This document shows, piece by piece, positions 23,855 to 33,442 of a stretch of DNA of 64,000 nucleotides; positions within the stretch are counted from its first letter, which is position 1; each line of letters begins with the position of its first letter. The stretch comes from Cystobacter fuscus. Lineage in GTDB: Bacteria > Myxococcota > Myxococcia > Myxococcales > Myxococcaceae. A program made the translations under genes and the position numbers. The stretch covers positions 7,378,001 through 7,442,000 of the forward strand of contig NZ_CP022098.1 of NCBI RefSeq assembly GCF_002305875.1, in the 5' to 3' direction. The notes below the pieces were generated by a model, which was not told the DNA's origin, made no database searches, and saw nothing but the letters and a program-made list of their open reading frames with translations.

Positions 23855-26524
23855 TCACCCCGTGTTGCGCATGCCCACGGCGATGCCGGCGAGCGTGAGC
23901 AGCAGGGGCCGATCGCAGTGGTCCTCTCCCGCGCGCTTGCGCCGCATCAGCTCCACCTGGAGGAAGGACATGGGATCGATGTAGGGGTTGCGCAGGGCGA
24001 TGCTCTGCTGGAGCTGGCGGTTGTTGGCCAGCAGGCGCTTCTCGCCCGTCACGCGCTTCACCCAGCGGCGGGTGCGCGAGTACTCGGCACGAATGCGCTC
24101 CCACAAGGGCCGCGTGGACTCGGGCGCCAGCGCCGCGTAGCGCGAGGCGATGGCGATGTCCGACTTGGCGAGCACCATGGCCACGTTGTCGATGACGGCG
24201 TGGAAGTAGGGCCACTGCCGGTACATGCGCGTGAGCAACGTGAGGCCCTCGGGCCGCGAGCCCAGCTCCTCCAGCGCCGAGCCCACGCCGTACCAGCCGG
24301 GGAGGATGGCGCGGTTCTGCGTCCAGGAGAACACCCAGGGGATGGCGCGCAGCGACTCGAGGCCTCCGGCGGCGCGCTTGCTCGGACGCGAGCCGATGGG
24401 CAGCGCGGCGATCTCCTCGATGGGGGTGGCCGCCTGGAAGAAGGGCACGAAGCGCTCGTCCTCCCAGACGAGCGCGCGGTAGGCGCGGCGGCCCATCTCC
24501 GCCAGCTCGTCGAAGGCGGCGCGGAAGGCGGGCTCCTCCTCTGGGGCCAGGCGCGGCTGCGCGTCGAGCGAGTGCAGCAGCACGCCACCGAGCACCAGCT
24601 CCAGGGTGCGCCGGGCCAGCTCGGGCCGGGCGTACTTGTGATCCAACGCCTCGCCCTGCTCGGTGGCCTTGTAGGTGCCGCCGACGCTGCCCCGGGGCAG
24701 CGCGAGGATGGCCTGCTGGGCGGGACCACCGCCGCGCGCCACCGTCTCGCCGCGGCCGTGGAAGAGGCGCAGCCGGATGCCCGCCTCACGCGCCACCTGG
24801 GTGAGCGCGGACTGGGCGCGGTAGAGCGCGGCGCTCGCGGCGAGCAGCCCCACCTCCTTGCCCGAGTCGCTGTAGCCCACCATCACCTCCTGGACACCCC
24901 GGGCCGAGAGGTGCCGGCGGTACTCGGCATGGGTGAACAGCTCGCGCAGCACGCGCGGCCCATCATCCAGCGCGCCGAGCTGCTCGAAGAGGGGCACCAC
25001 GTCCACGGTGGCGCACCCGCGCGCCTCGTCCCACAACCCCGAGGCCCGCGCGCACTCGAACGCCGCCAGCACGTCCTCGGCAGTGGAGGCCATGGAGAGG
25101 ATGAGCGTGCGGCAGCAGCCCTCGCCCGACTCGGACTGGGCCTCGCGCATGCGCTGGAGCACGGCCAGGAGGCGCTTGCCGCCCTCCGTCGGCGCGGGGC
25201 CTCCCTTGAGGGACGCGGCGGCGCTACGCGCGTCCTCGGCGGGGGCGCGCACCTCCAGCTCGGCCAGGTGGAAGCCCACGGCGCGCACCAGGGCGATGAG
25301 GCGTTGAATCTTCCGCACGCCCGCGTGTCCCCCCCTGGCCGCCTGCAACGAGCGCTCGAGCAGGTGCAGGTCCGCGAGGAGATCCGCGGGCGAGCGGTAG
25401 GCGGCATCGGGAAGCGGATCGGCGCGGCCCGCTCGGCGGCCCTCGACGTAGACCAGGGCGGCCTGGAGCCGGCCCTCGATGAAGCGCAGCTTGCGGCGCC
25501 AGGGCTCGCCCTCGGTGCGCGCGCCGTAGCGGGTCATCACCTCGGGCAGGACACGGGCGTCCTGCGCGAGCGAGCTCCGGAGCTCCTCGGAGACATGGGT
25601 ATGGCGCTCGGACTGGGTGAGCACCCAGCCCAACCGGGCGATCTGCGTGCGCAGGGCGCGCAGTCCGCGGGCGCGGTGGGCGCGCAGGGTGTCCGCGAAC
25701 ACCTCGGGAGTCACCAGCGGGTTGCCATCCATGTCCCCGCCCACCCACGAGTGCAGACGCACGGGGGTGGCGAGTACCCCCAGCGGCTCGCCATAGGCGC
25801 GCTCGAAGGCCCAATCGAGCGTCTCGGGCATGAGCGCGAGCTGCTCGGCGAGCACCTCCTCCACGTACCAGAGGACGTTCTTCACCTCGTCGCCCACGGT
25901 GGGGCGCTCGCGCCGCAGCTCGTCCGTCTGCCAGAGGGCGGAGATCTCCTCGCGCATGGCCGCGTGGGTGTCGGCCTTCTCGCGCGGGGTGAGCTGGCTG
26001 CGGTCGCGGTTCTCGAGGAGCCGGGCCAGGCGGTACGTCTTCTCCAGCACCGTGCGGCGAGCGGCCTGGGTGGGGTGCGCGGTGAGGGTGAGGGTGACGC
26101 GCATGGACTGGAGCACCTCGCGCAGCCGCGCGGCGCCCACGCCCGCTTGCCGCAGGGAGTGCATCACCGCCTCGAGCGAGCCCCGCTGGGGGCCCCGGGA
26201 GCCGGCGACCTCGTGCTCGCGGGTGCGGCGGATGCGGTGGTTCTGCTCGGCGAGGTTGACGAGGCGGAAGTACGTGGAGAAGGCGCGCAGCACGGGCTCG
26301 GCCTGGCTCAGGGGCATGCGGCGCAGCAACGCCGCCAGCTCCGAGGCGGCGGCCCGGCGTCCGGACTTGGGGCCCCGCCGCCGCTCGATGGAGAGGCGAC
26401 GCACGCGCTCCTCCAGCTCGAAGACGGCCTGGCCCTCCTGCTCGATGATCACTTCCCCGAGCAGCTGGCCCAGCAGCCGGACGTCCTGGCGCAACGGCAG
26501 ATCGACATGACGAATGGGAGGCAT
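23855..26524 (-). CDS. ppc: Phosphoenolpyruvate carboxylase
   Basis: The 889-residue cytoplasmic enzyme carboxylates phosphoenolpyruvate to oxaloacetate, refilling the citric acid cycle. All family landmarks are present in order: catalytic His in LTLTAHPTQAARRT (near residue 150), VGGDMDGNP (near 265), GYSDSGKEVG (near 545), the mobile loop FHGRGETVARGGGPAQQAI (near 580), LPGWYGVGSAL (near 740) and the C-terminal RNPYIDPMSFLQVELMRRKR plus the terminal MRNTG. The length fits the bacterial family. The N-terminus begins MPPIRHVDLPLRQDVRLLGQ and is typical. It stands alone between a lipoprotein gene (convergent) and the helicase gene (same strand, 72-base gap). Confidence 0.97.
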   Translation of the reverse strand: MPPIRHVDLPLRQDVRLLGQLLGEVIIEQEGQAVFELEERVRRLSIERRRGPKSGRRAAASELAALLRRMPLSQAEPVLRAFSTYFRLVNLAEQNHRIRRTREHEVAGSRGPQRGSLEAVMHSLRQAGVGAARLREVLQSMRVTLTLTAHPTQAARRTVLEKTYRLARLLENRDRSQLTPREKADTHAAMREEISALWQTDELRRERPTVGDEVKNVLWYVEEVLAEQLALMPETLDWAFERAYGEPLGVLATPVRLHSWVGGDMDGNPLVTPEVFADTLRAHRARGLRALRTQIARLGWVLTQSERHTHVSEELRSSLAQDARVLPEVMTRYGARTEGEPWRRKLRFIEGRLQAALVYVEGRRAGRADPLPDAAYRSPADLLADLHLLERSLQAARGGHAGVRKIQRLIALVRAVGFHLAELEVRAPAEDARSAAASLKGGPAPTEGGKRLLAVLQRMREAQSESGEGCCRTLILSMASTAEDVLAAFECARASGLWDEARGCATVDVVPLFEQLGALDDGPRVLRELFTHAEYRRHLSARGVQEVMVGYSDSGKEVGLLAASAALYRAQSALTQVAREAGIRLRLFHGRGETVARGGGPAQQAILALPRGSVGGTYKATEQGEALDHKYARPELARRTLELVLGGVLLHSLDAQPRLAPEEEPAFRAAFDELAEMGRRAYRALVWEDERFVPFFQAATPIEEIAALPIGSRPSKRAAGGLESLRAIPWVFSWTQNRAILPGWYGVGSALEELGSRPEGLTLLTRMYRQWPYFHAVIDNVAMVLAKSDIAIASRYAALAPESTRPLWERIRAEYSRTRRWVKRVTGEKRLLANNRQLQQSIALRNPYIDPMSFLQVELMRRKRAGEDHCDRPLLLTLAGIAVGMRNTG

Positions 26525-26595
26525 GACACGCCACGCTAGGCCGCCCCCATGCGCCGATCCACTGGGGAAACGGCACTATCCAGGTAAAAACGCCA

Positions 26596-29154
26596 TTACG
26601 TGCCGATCCGGCGCAGGATGAGCAGCGGCCCGTCATCCACCTTGCGGTCGGTCAGATCGATGGCGCAGTCGAGCATCCAGTCGCCATGGCCCTCGGGATC
26701 CAGCAGGCGCTGCTGGGCATCCCACTGCCGCGGACCCGTCTCCTTGAGCAGGGTGTACGCGGGCCGGCGGGCCTGGGGCGTGAGCACCACGCTGCCGTGC
26801 TCCTCGAAGTACGGCGCCATGGCCGCCTCCAGCTTCGCCGCGGTCCACGCCTCGCCCCCCGCGTCCAGGCGCAAGAGCGCCACCGCGTCGGCGTAGCGCC
26901 GCAGGCCGAGCATGCGCACCAGCCGGTACAGCTCGTTGCGCACGTGCGCCGCGAAGGCCCGGGGATCGTCGGTGAGCTCCTGCGGACGGCGCTCGGGGGC
27001 CTCGGCGCGGGGGAGGAGCGCCTCGCCCGGGTTCTTCAGCCGCTCCCACTCGTCCAGCAGGCTCTGGTCCACGTGGCGGATCATCGCCCGCAGCCACTCG
27101 ATGATGTCCTTGAGCTCGTCGTTGCGGTAGCGCTCGGGGATCGTCTGGGTGAGGGCCTTGTAGCAGTCACCCAGGTAGCGCATGAGCACGCCCTCGCTGC
27201 GCTGCAGGCCGTACTCGCGCACGTAGTCGTGGAACGTCATGTACCGCTCGTACATGTCGCGGAGGATGGACTTGGGCCGGATGTTCTCCGCGCCCACCCA
27301 CGGGTGCTTGTCCGCGAAGGCGTTGAAGGTGGTGTAGATGAAGTCGCGGTTGGGCTTGGGCCACTCGAGCTTGTCCAGCTCCGCCATGCGCTCGTCGTAC
27401 TCCATGCCCCGCGCCTTCATCTCGGCGATCTTCTGGCCCTTGAGCTCGTGGAGCTGGGCGTAGAGCACCACCTCGGGGTTCTCCAGGATGGACTCCGCGA
27501 GCGTCACCACGTCCAGCGCGTACGTCTCCGCCTCGTGGTCCAGCTTGTTGAGCGTGTCCAGGAGGTAGAGCGACAGCGTCTGATTGAGCGAGAAGTCTCG
27601 TTGCAGGCCCGGCGCCACCGTCACGGTGGCACCCGAGCCGCCCTCCCCCTTGTTCACGAGCACCAGGCCCGCGTTGCGCAGGGTGCGGAAGCACGACGCG
27701 GCCTCCTTGAGGTTGCGCCGCTTGATGTACTCCGAACCGTGCGAGCGGAAGACGAGCCGCACCAGGCGCTGATAGCCCTCGGCGCCGCCCACCATCTCGC
27801 TCTGGAGCAGGTTGAGCAGGAAGCCGTGCGTCACCTCGAAGCGGGACTCGAGCGGCTCGGGCAGCCCCGTCTGCAAGCGCTCGAAGGTGTTCTTGTCGTA
27901 GTTGACGAAGCCCTTCTGGGGCGGAGGCTTGCGCGGCAGCCGCTTGCCACCCTTGGCCTCCTTCTGGGCGATCTTCACGTTCTCGATGACGTGCTCGGGC
28001 GCCTGGGCCACCACGCTGCCCTGGGTGTCGAAGCCCTTGCGGCCCGCGCGGCCGGCGATCTGCTGGAAGTCGCGCACGCTCAGCGTCGCGAGCTTCTCGC
28101 CGTTGAACTTGAAGAGCTGGGTGAAGAGCACCGTGCGGATGGGGATGTTCACCCCCACGCCCAGCGTGTCCGTGCCGCTGATGACCTTGAGCAGCCCCGT
28201 CTGCGCCAGCCGCTCCACGAGCAGCCGGTACTTGGGCAGCAGGCCCGCGTGGTGCATGCCGATGCCGTGGCGCAAAAAGCGCTGGAAGTCCTTGCCGTAG
28301 GGCGTGTCGAAGGGGGCCTCCAGCAGCGCCTGACGGATGGCCTCCTTCTCCTCCTTGGTGGAGAAGTCCACGCTCATCAGGTTCTGCGCCTGCTCGGCCG
28401 CGGCGCGCTGCGAGAAGTTCACCAGGTAGATGGGCGCCTTGCCCTGACGGATGAGCTCCTGGAGGGTCTCGTGCAGGGGCGTCTCGCGGTACTCGAAGTC
28501 CAGGGGCACCGGGCGCACGGCGCTGCGCACGCTCGCCACCTCGCGGCCGGTGAACTCCTGGAGCTTCTCCTCGATGAGGTGCGTGTCGCCCAGCGTGGCC
28601 GACATCATCAGGAACGTGGTGGACGGCAGGGTGATGAGCGGAAGCTGCCAGGCGATGCCGCGCTCGCGGTCCGCGTAGTAGTGGAACTCGTCCATCACCA
28701 CGTAGTCGGCGCGCAGCATGGCGTCGCGCAGGGCGAGGTTGGAGAGGATCTCCGCGGTGCAGCAGATGATGGGCGCCTCGCGGTTGATGGCCGCATCACC
28801 GGTGAGCAGGCCCACGTTCTCCGCGCCGAAGGCCTCGCACAGGGCGAAGAACTTCTCGTTGACGAGCGCCTTGATGGGGCAGGTGTAGAAGGACACCTTG
28901 CCCTCGGCCATGGCCTTGAAGTGCAGCGCCATGGCGACGAGCGACTTGCCCGAGCCGGTGGGCGTCTTGAGGAACAGGTGCTTGCCCCCGAGCAGCTCGA
29001 GGATGGCCTCCTCCTGCGCCGGGTAGAGGGACAGGCCCGTGGACTCCACCCAGCCGACGAAGCGGGTGAGGATGTCGTCGGAGGCCAGGGGGCCGGCGGA
29101 GCGGTCGGGGAGCAGGGCCGCGAGCGGCGCCCGGGGGGATTCAATCGTCTGCAT
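26596..29154 (-). CDS. DEAD/DEAH-box helicase with DUF3516-type C-terminus
   Basis: The ATG at 29154 gives 852 residues. Motifs of an SF2 Ski2-like helicase are clear: Walker A KTPTGSGKS near residue 60, DEFHYYAD (motif II) near 165, SATLGD (motif III) near 195, IGMHHAGLLPKYR, the IV/V segment SGTDTLGVGVNIP and motif VI QIAGRAGRKG. The C-terminal third (DTLNKLDHEAETYALDVVTL and on) is the DUF3516 region found with these helicases. It should unwind RNA or DNA using ATP in the cytoplasm; a role in RNA turnover is plausible but unproved. There is no obvious operon partner; ppc follows on the same strand. Confidence 0.9.
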   Translation of the reverse strand: MQTIESPRAPLAALLPDRSAGPLASDDILTRFVGWVESTGLSLYPAQEEAILELLGGKHLFLKTPTGSGKSLVAMALHFKAMAEGKVSFYTCPIKALVNEKFFALCEAFGAENVGLLTGDAAINREAPIICCTAEILSNLALRDAMLRADYVVMDEFHYYADRERGIAWQLPLITLPSTTFLMMSATLGDTHLIEEKLQEFTGREVASVRSAVRPVPLDFEYRETPLHETLQELIRQGKAPIYLVNFSQRAAAEQAQNLMSVDFSTKEEKEAIRQALLEAPFDTPYGKDFQRFLRHGIGMHHAGLLPKYRLLVERLAQTGLLKVISGTDTLGVGVNIPIRTVLFTQLFKFNGEKLATLSVRDFQQIAGRAGRKGFDTQGSVVAQAPEHVIENVKIAQKEAKGGKRLPRKPPPQKGFVNYDKNTFERLQTGLPEPLESRFEVTHGFLLNLLQSEMVGGAEGYQRLVRLVFRSHGSEYIKRRNLKEAASCFRTLRNAGLVLVNKGEGGSGATVTVAPGLQRDFSLNQTLSLYLLDTLNKLDHEAETYALDVVTLAESILENPEVVLYAQLHELKGQKIAEMKARGMEYDERMAELDKLEWPKPNRDFIYTTFNAFADKHPWVGAENIRPKSILRDMYERYMTFHDYVREYGLQRSEGVLMRYLGDCYKALTQTIPERYRNDELKDIIEWLRAMIRHVDQSLLDEWERLKNPGEALLPRAEAPERRPQELTDDPRAFAAHVRNELYRLVRMLGLRRYADAVALLRLDAGGEAWTAAKLEAAMAPYFEEHGSVVLTPQARRPAYTLLKETGPRQWDAQQRLLDPEGHGDWMLDCAIDLTDRKVDDGPLLILRRIGT

Positions 29155-29352
29155 GGAGAAGGGAACTCTAGGCGGGTGACTCTCTCGGCCGCCGGGAAAA
29201 GTGCAGCCGCGCTCGCCGCTCTCCCCACATGAGACCACGCGTACGGCAGGTGGAATCAGCGCACCGGGGAATACACAAAGGGTACATAACTGCACGCTTG
29301 CTGAACAGGTATGTAGCTTTGGAGCCGCGAGACCGGTTATACCTGCATTCCT

Positions 29353-29985
29353 ATGACCGGCGACAAGCTCGTCTACGCAGGAACCGTCGAAGCGCTCTTC
29401 CTCCGAGCCCTCGAGAACCGCCTCACGCCCGCATGCAGGCAGCGGCTGGCGGACGCGGGGTTGGATCTCGAGCAGAAGCTGGCTCCCACCTACACCCTCG
29501 CTCAGTGGAAGCAGTTCCTCCGGATCGCGGCCGACCACGTCTACGCGGGGATGCCCGCGGAGGCGGCGTACTACTCGCTCGGTGAGCGGTTCATCGACGG
29601 TTACTTCTCCACCCTGTTCGGGCGCGCGCTGCTCGGGATGGCCCGGTTGATGGGTCCCCGGCGGACGCTGACGCAGGCCCGGCTGTGTTTCCGCGCGAGC
29701 GCCAATTGCAGTGAGGTGCGAATCGTGGAGCGGGGGCCGACGGAGGTGGAGGTGTGGCTGACGGACATCGGCGCGGATCTGCCGACGTTCGTGGCGGGAG
29801 TGCTGGCCCGGACGGCGGAGCTGACCGGTGGGCAGCGGGTGGTCGCGCTCCCCGAGGGCTTCGACGGCCAGTCCGCCACCTACCACGTGCGCTGGTCCGA
29901 GCAGACGGACACCGCCGTGGAGACGGCACTCGTCCCTCCGCCCTCCGTGGGTGGACGGGCCCCCGAGTCCCAGCCTCCGGCGTAG
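29353..29985 (+). CDS. DUF2378 (TIGR02265) family protein
   Basis: The 210-residue soluble protein matches the myxobacterial-delta DUF2378 family: MTGDKLVYAGTVEALFLRAL at the start, ADHVYAGMPAEAAYYSLGER near residue 60, GYFSTLFGRALLGMARLMGP near 90 and a strand-rich second half with SEVRIVERGPTEVEVWLTDI. The family is expanded in fruiting myxobacteria and has no assigned activity. The last 20 residues are Pro-rich and likely disordered. An AT-rich segment at 29265-29350 probably holds its promoter. It is divergent from the helicase gene. Confidence 0.85.
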   Translation: MTGDKLVYAGTVEALFLRALENRLTPACRQRLADAGLDLEQKLAPTYTLAQWKQFLRIAADHVYAGMPAEAAYYSLGERFIDGYFSTLFGRALLGMARLMGPRRTLTQARLCFRASANCSEVRIVERGPTEVEVWLTDIGADLPTFVAGVLARTAELTGGQRVVALPEGFDGQSATYHVRWSEQTDTAVETALVPPPSVGGRAPESQPPA

Positions 29986-30313
29986 CTGCTTCTCCCGTGG
30001 GGAGCACGTGAGCGAGGAGCCGAGCAGCGCTCCCGCCCGTGCTCGCTGCCCAGGGGTGAGACCCGGCAAGCGCGGCACGTGGCCGCCACCGGGGTTTCCC
30101 CCTTGGCCCTTATCGACCTCTCTCCTCTACGTAAAAGCCCGTCAGCAGCGGCGTCACTCGTGCATGTGTCGCCGCGCTATACTTGCTCTATAGGTCATTT
30201 GTAGTCCCTCTCTTCATTCTTCCACTGCGCGCCTCCTACAGGGTTCGGCTGTTCTCTTATTCCCAAGCCGGTGAGCGGTTAATATCGGTGAAGGCGCGAA
30301 GGGATAATCGAGG
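29986..30313. other. Intergenic region at the border of the AT-richer island
   Basis: The first 130 bases keep the high-GC character of the flank and include a small CTCCC-GTG-GGGAG hairpin just after the DUF2378 stop (29990-30002), which may help end transcription. From about 30170 base composition shifts to AT-richer, with TATACTTGC and CTATAGGTC at 30177-30197, which look promoter-like. No gene is supported. Confidence 0.4.
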
Positions 30314-31312
30314 ATGGCGGAATCATCGTTGGTCTTAGAGTTGCAAAGCTTGGCGCAAACAAGCAAGACGGATATTCCTGAGTTGCTACGACGGGCAAAG
30401 GTTGTGGCGGTGAAATTGAGGCTTCCGGATCTCACCGCATGGCTAGAGCATGAACTAAACGGATACCCGGACAACCAAGAGTTACCGCGGTATCGAAAGG
30501 CTCCGTGTGAACTACGAATGAGGAACCCGTTTCGTGGATTGATGCCTGTTGTATGGGGGCCGAAAAGCAAAGATCTTGCAGAACACTTCTCTACTATCAA
30601 TATACGGCAATCAATCGGCACGCTCGACTCCCTGCTATCCAGAATTGACAAGAGTGGCCACCTGGAATCACATCTCACTCCCCAGGAAACAGGGATTCTA
30701 ATTGAAATTAGCGACGACTTCCGCTTGATGCCGGCGGTTCGAGTCATTTACCCAAGTGCTATTGACGGCATTTTTGATTCAGTCCGAAACAGAATTCTTG
30801 AATGGGCGTTAAACCTTGAAACACAGGGTGTTTTGGGCAAAGGCATGACATTCACAACTGACGAGAAACGAATCGCCTCCACCATCCACGTCACCAACTA
30901 CGGACAATACGTACAAGGCGATCAAGCAAGTGTAGCAATCTCCCATGCTTCGCCAGGTGCGAATGTGACGTCAGCTAGTGGCGGAGCCGCAGTTGAACAA
31001 CGACTCAACACTGCTGTTTCACGGGCCGAGCAAGACAACGCGGGTCTAGCAGATGCGCTCCGTCAGATTGCTGGTGCTCTCGCTACAAACCAGCATCTAC
31101 CGGCGCTCAAGAAGGAGGAAGCTTCAGAACAACTGGCGTTCATCGCTGAGCAGTGTGCTGCTCCTGCAGAACAACGACAACCGCACTCAGTGATCAAACC
31201 AATGCTACTAACTCTTCGAGAGACACTTGGCCTTAGCGCAGACCTTCTTCAAGTATGGGGCACATTTGGCCCAGTTATCTGTGCGGCCCTGAGCGTCAAT
31301 GGAGTGGTGTGA
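30314..31312 (+). CDS. AbiTii-domain protein, candidate abortive-infection factor
   Basis: The 332-residue protein starts with the AbiTii pattern: LVLELQSLAQTSKTDIPELL RRAKVVAVKLRL, then LTAWLEHELNGYPDNQELPR YRK and LTPQETGILIEI further on. The N-terminal 190 residues carry this domain. A middle piece ASTIHVTNYGQYVQGDQASV resembles the Asn/Gly-rich strand-turn found between such domains and C-terminal modules. The C-terminal half is helical with possible coiled coil (LADALRQIAGALATNQHLPA LKKEEASEQLAFIAEQ), ending in a hydrophobic stretch. Base composition and codon use are clearly AT-richer than the flanks, a sign of transfer. The AbiTii domain is named after phage abortive-infection systems; defence function here is inference. 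Confidence 0.65.
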   Translation: MAESSLVLELQSLAQTSKTDIPELLRRAKVVAVKLRLPDLTAWLEHELNGYPDNQELPRYRKAPCELRMRNPFRGLMPVVWGPKSKDLAEHFSTINIRQSIGTLDSLLSRIDKSGHLESHLTPQETGILIEISDDFRLMPAVRVIYPSAIDGIFDSVRNRILEWALNLETQGVLGKGMTFTTDEKRIASTIHVTNYGQYVQGDQASVAISHASPGANVTSASGGAAVEQRLNTAVSRAEQDNAGLADALRQIAGALATNQHLPALKKEEASEQLAFIAEQCAAPAEQRQPHSVIKPMLLTLRETLGLSADLLQVWGTFGPVICAALSVNGVV

Positions 31313-31414
31313 GCGTTGACATTCGCAGTTCGCCCTGTTTGAGGACGCGGCACTACTTTCTGCTGTTGCCAGGAGGCAAAAGCTCGCTGCGCCCGAGGCC
31401 TGGGAGAGAGGACA

Positions 31415-32953
31415 ATGCGCGCTAACTTGTCACGGTCACAGTGGGCAGTCCTACTGCTCGTCACTGCCCTGTTGTGCACTGGCTGTGCGTCGCTGACACC
31501 ACCACCTGGCCGGGGGATGAACCTGCACTACACACCGCGCGAAACTGCCGCGTCTGCATCGGCGCCAGGGTCGAGCGTTGAGCCTCCTCGCTCCCTCATT
31601 TCTCCATTCCCCTCCCCTCATGAAGAGCCGGAGCGGCGACACCAGCGCCAAGCCACGCGGAAGATTCTGACGGAAGTAGATCCAGACGACGCCACGGGAA
31701 CTGCGCGGCAGAACGCCCTCGCCGCCCAGCTGGCATTTCGCGGTGCCGTTCTCGACGTCTCTGGCTCCACTCGCCGATTCTCCAGAGTGCTCTCCAAACT
31801 CAAAGCCAGCGAGCGGGGCATCACCGCCGGAATCTCTGGCGTCTTCATCCGCTATGTCGAGTATGGCGAACGTCAATTGAGGTGGATTGACGCCGAACTC
31901 GCCGCCTCCACCCGGTTGGCCAGCACCGCTTCGGAGGTGGATGACCCGGACATGCAGCTTGCTCTCCTGAGCCTCGCCGGCCCACGGCTTGAGGCCGCCA
32001 TGATGGGCTCGTACCTGCTCGCGACATGGCTCGACTTCCTCAATCTCGTCGATGTCGTGCTCAAGCAAGGTTTCATCAGTGTCGAGATGCTGTTCATAAA
32101 AATGGATCGCTTGCAGAAGATGCTCGAGCCCTCCATGACCGCGCTCTCCTCCTTGGAGCCAGCGCAGGTGGAGGCTGCGGCGACAGACATGCCCGCGCTG
32201 ATGAGCCATCTCTCCAGTGAGTTCAATTCCACCTGTGAGACCGCGCGCATGGCAATGAAGCGTGGCGAGCAGGCAATGCTGTTGGCTCAGCTCGTAGAGA
32301 TGGTCACCATGGTATCAGCGATGAAATTCTCGCTGCCCACTCTGCCCCCGTCTGCTCCCGCCACAGTCGGACTGAGCCTGGTGGCGGGAGGCGAGGGCGT
32401 GATGATGGGTACGCGGATGGTCGTCTCCGTCGACTGGGTGGAGATGATGCGCCGACTGGTGCAAGCGGGCATCATCTCTTTTCCCGTCGTCAGTGCTGCG
32501 GTGCGAATTCAGGCCGGCCAGGTAATGATGGCCCAGTCGTACGACGAGCTGCCGCGCGGCGTGCGCGACGCACTGGGTGATGGGCCCGAAGTGCGCGGCA
32601 TGCGGGTGACGGGCAGAGCCGGAGCCGGCATGGCCGAGCCACCTCGACACCATGTCCTGCCACGAGAGTTCCGCGAGTGGTTCGAGAAGCGTGGTTTCAC
32701 TGGAGAAATGAGCATCGATCAGTTCTGCGTCAGAATGGAGCAGGCTCACCACGAAGCGATCCATGGCGGTGGCGACTGGCGCATAGGTCGCGCATGGTCT
32801 AGTGAATGGAACCAGATGATCATAGAGGCTCTGCGCAAAGCTGAGACCAAGGCTGGCCGGATGTTGACGAGGAACGAAATCTTGGACATCGTCGCGGGCT
32901 ATATGAAGCGCTATGATCTTCCGATGATTTTCACTCCCGGGAGAGGGCGATGA
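31415..32953 (+). CDS. Toxin lipoprotein with C-terminal HNH-like (DUF2380/TIGR02269) domain
   Basis: The ATG at 31415, preceded by GAGAGAGGACA, opens a 512-residue protein with a signal peptide and lipobox (VLLLVTALLCTGCA). The middle 300 residues are helical with hydrophobic stretches (MLLAQLVEMVTMVSAMKFSL) and probably mediate transfer or entry. The C-terminal 110 residues hold HHVLPREFREWFEKRGFTGE and AHHEAIHGGGDWRIGRAWSS, the His-rich pattern of HNH/LHH-type nucleases in DUF2380/TIGR02269 lipoproteins. The next gene overlaps by 4 bases and is probably the immunity gene. The arrangement is that of a sit-like polymorphic toxin locus in which lipoproteins move between cells by outer-membrane exchange. 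Nuclease activity is inferred from motifs only. Confidence 0.72.
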   Translation: MRANLSRSQWAVLLLVTALLCTGCASLTPPPGRGMNLHYTPRETAASASAPGSSVEPPRSLISPFPSPHEEPERRHQRQATRKILTEVDPDDATGTARQNALAAQLAFRGAVLDVSGSTRRFSRVLSKLKASERGITAGISGVFIRYVEYGERQLRWIDAELAASTRLASTASEVDDPDMQLALLSLAGPRLEAAMMGSYLLATWLDFLNLVDVVLKQGFISVEMLFIKMDRLQKMLEPSMTALSSLEPAQVEAAATDMPALMSHLSSEFNSTCETARMAMKRGEQAMLLAQLVEMVTMVSAMKFSLPTLPPSAPATVGLSLVAGGEGVMMGTRMVVSVDWVEMMRRLVQAGIISFPVVSAAVRIQAGQVMMAQSYDELPRGVRDALGDGPEVRGMRVTGRAGAGMAEPPRHHVLPREFREWFEKRGFTGEMSIDQFCVRMEQAHHEAIHGGGDWRIGRAWSSEWNQMIIEALRKAETKAGRMLTRNEILDIVAGYMKRYDLPMIFTPGRGR

Positions 32954-33420
32954 GCAATGGGCGTTCCTGGGATGGCAACTGGAGGGTCCGTATCCATGAG
33001 CGGGTCCGTGAGCGCGGATACGACTCTCTCACCGCTTTTGCTGAAGCGCACCCTACCCTCCCGCTGGTTGAGTTGGCCCAGAAGCTTGGAGAGGACGACG
33101 TCAACGCGGTGCAGGTGTTCAGCGGGTTGGTCGCCGAGGCAGAACGAAGAAAACAGCTCACGCGCCTGGTGCGCGGACAACTCGTGCGTGAACTATCCGA
33201 GAGCTTCCCGAATGGATGGCCGGCCGTGCTGGACGACGCAAACCGTTTCAAGGTCGCCAAGGCTCTCGGGTTCTGGTCTACCTTCACTCCAGAAACCCAT
33301 AAGGAACGAGTCGATCAGGTCGGCGATGTGCTCCTCGCCACTCCTCCACCACCAGGTTGGCACCCACTCGGTCCCGACGACGAGCTACTGCTCTCTCTCC
33401 TACCAGACGAGAAAGTCTGA
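32950..33420 (+). CDS. Probable immunity protein (first copy)
   Basis: The 156-residue soluble protein begins inside the toxin stop codon (ATGA overlap), so translation is coupled. It opens with SWDGNWRVRIHERVRERGYD and includes the pattern GEDDVNAVQVFSGLVAEAER and RGQLVRELSESFPNGWPAVL DDANRF, ending PPPPGWHPLGPDDELLLSLLP. The family occurs next to DUF2380-type toxins in myxobacteria. A second, frame-broken copy follows at 33443. No signal peptide; it should act in the cytoplasm by binding the toxin domain. Function is inferred from position and coupling. Confidence 0.65.
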   Translation: MSNGRSWDGNWRVRIHERVRERGYDSLTAFAEAHPTLPLVELAQKLGEDDVNAVQVFSGLVAEAERRKQLTRLVRGQLVRELSESFPNGWPAVLDDANRFKVAKALGFWSTFTPETHKERVDQVGDVLLATPPPPGWHPLGPDDELLLSLLPDEKV

Positions 33421-33442
33421 ATATCACCCTTTGGAGAGGACA

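Noticed and set aside
23918-26539. A plus-strand open frame of 873 codons
   Set aside because: It is the opposite-strand shadow of PEP carboxylase and shows no protein-like motif.
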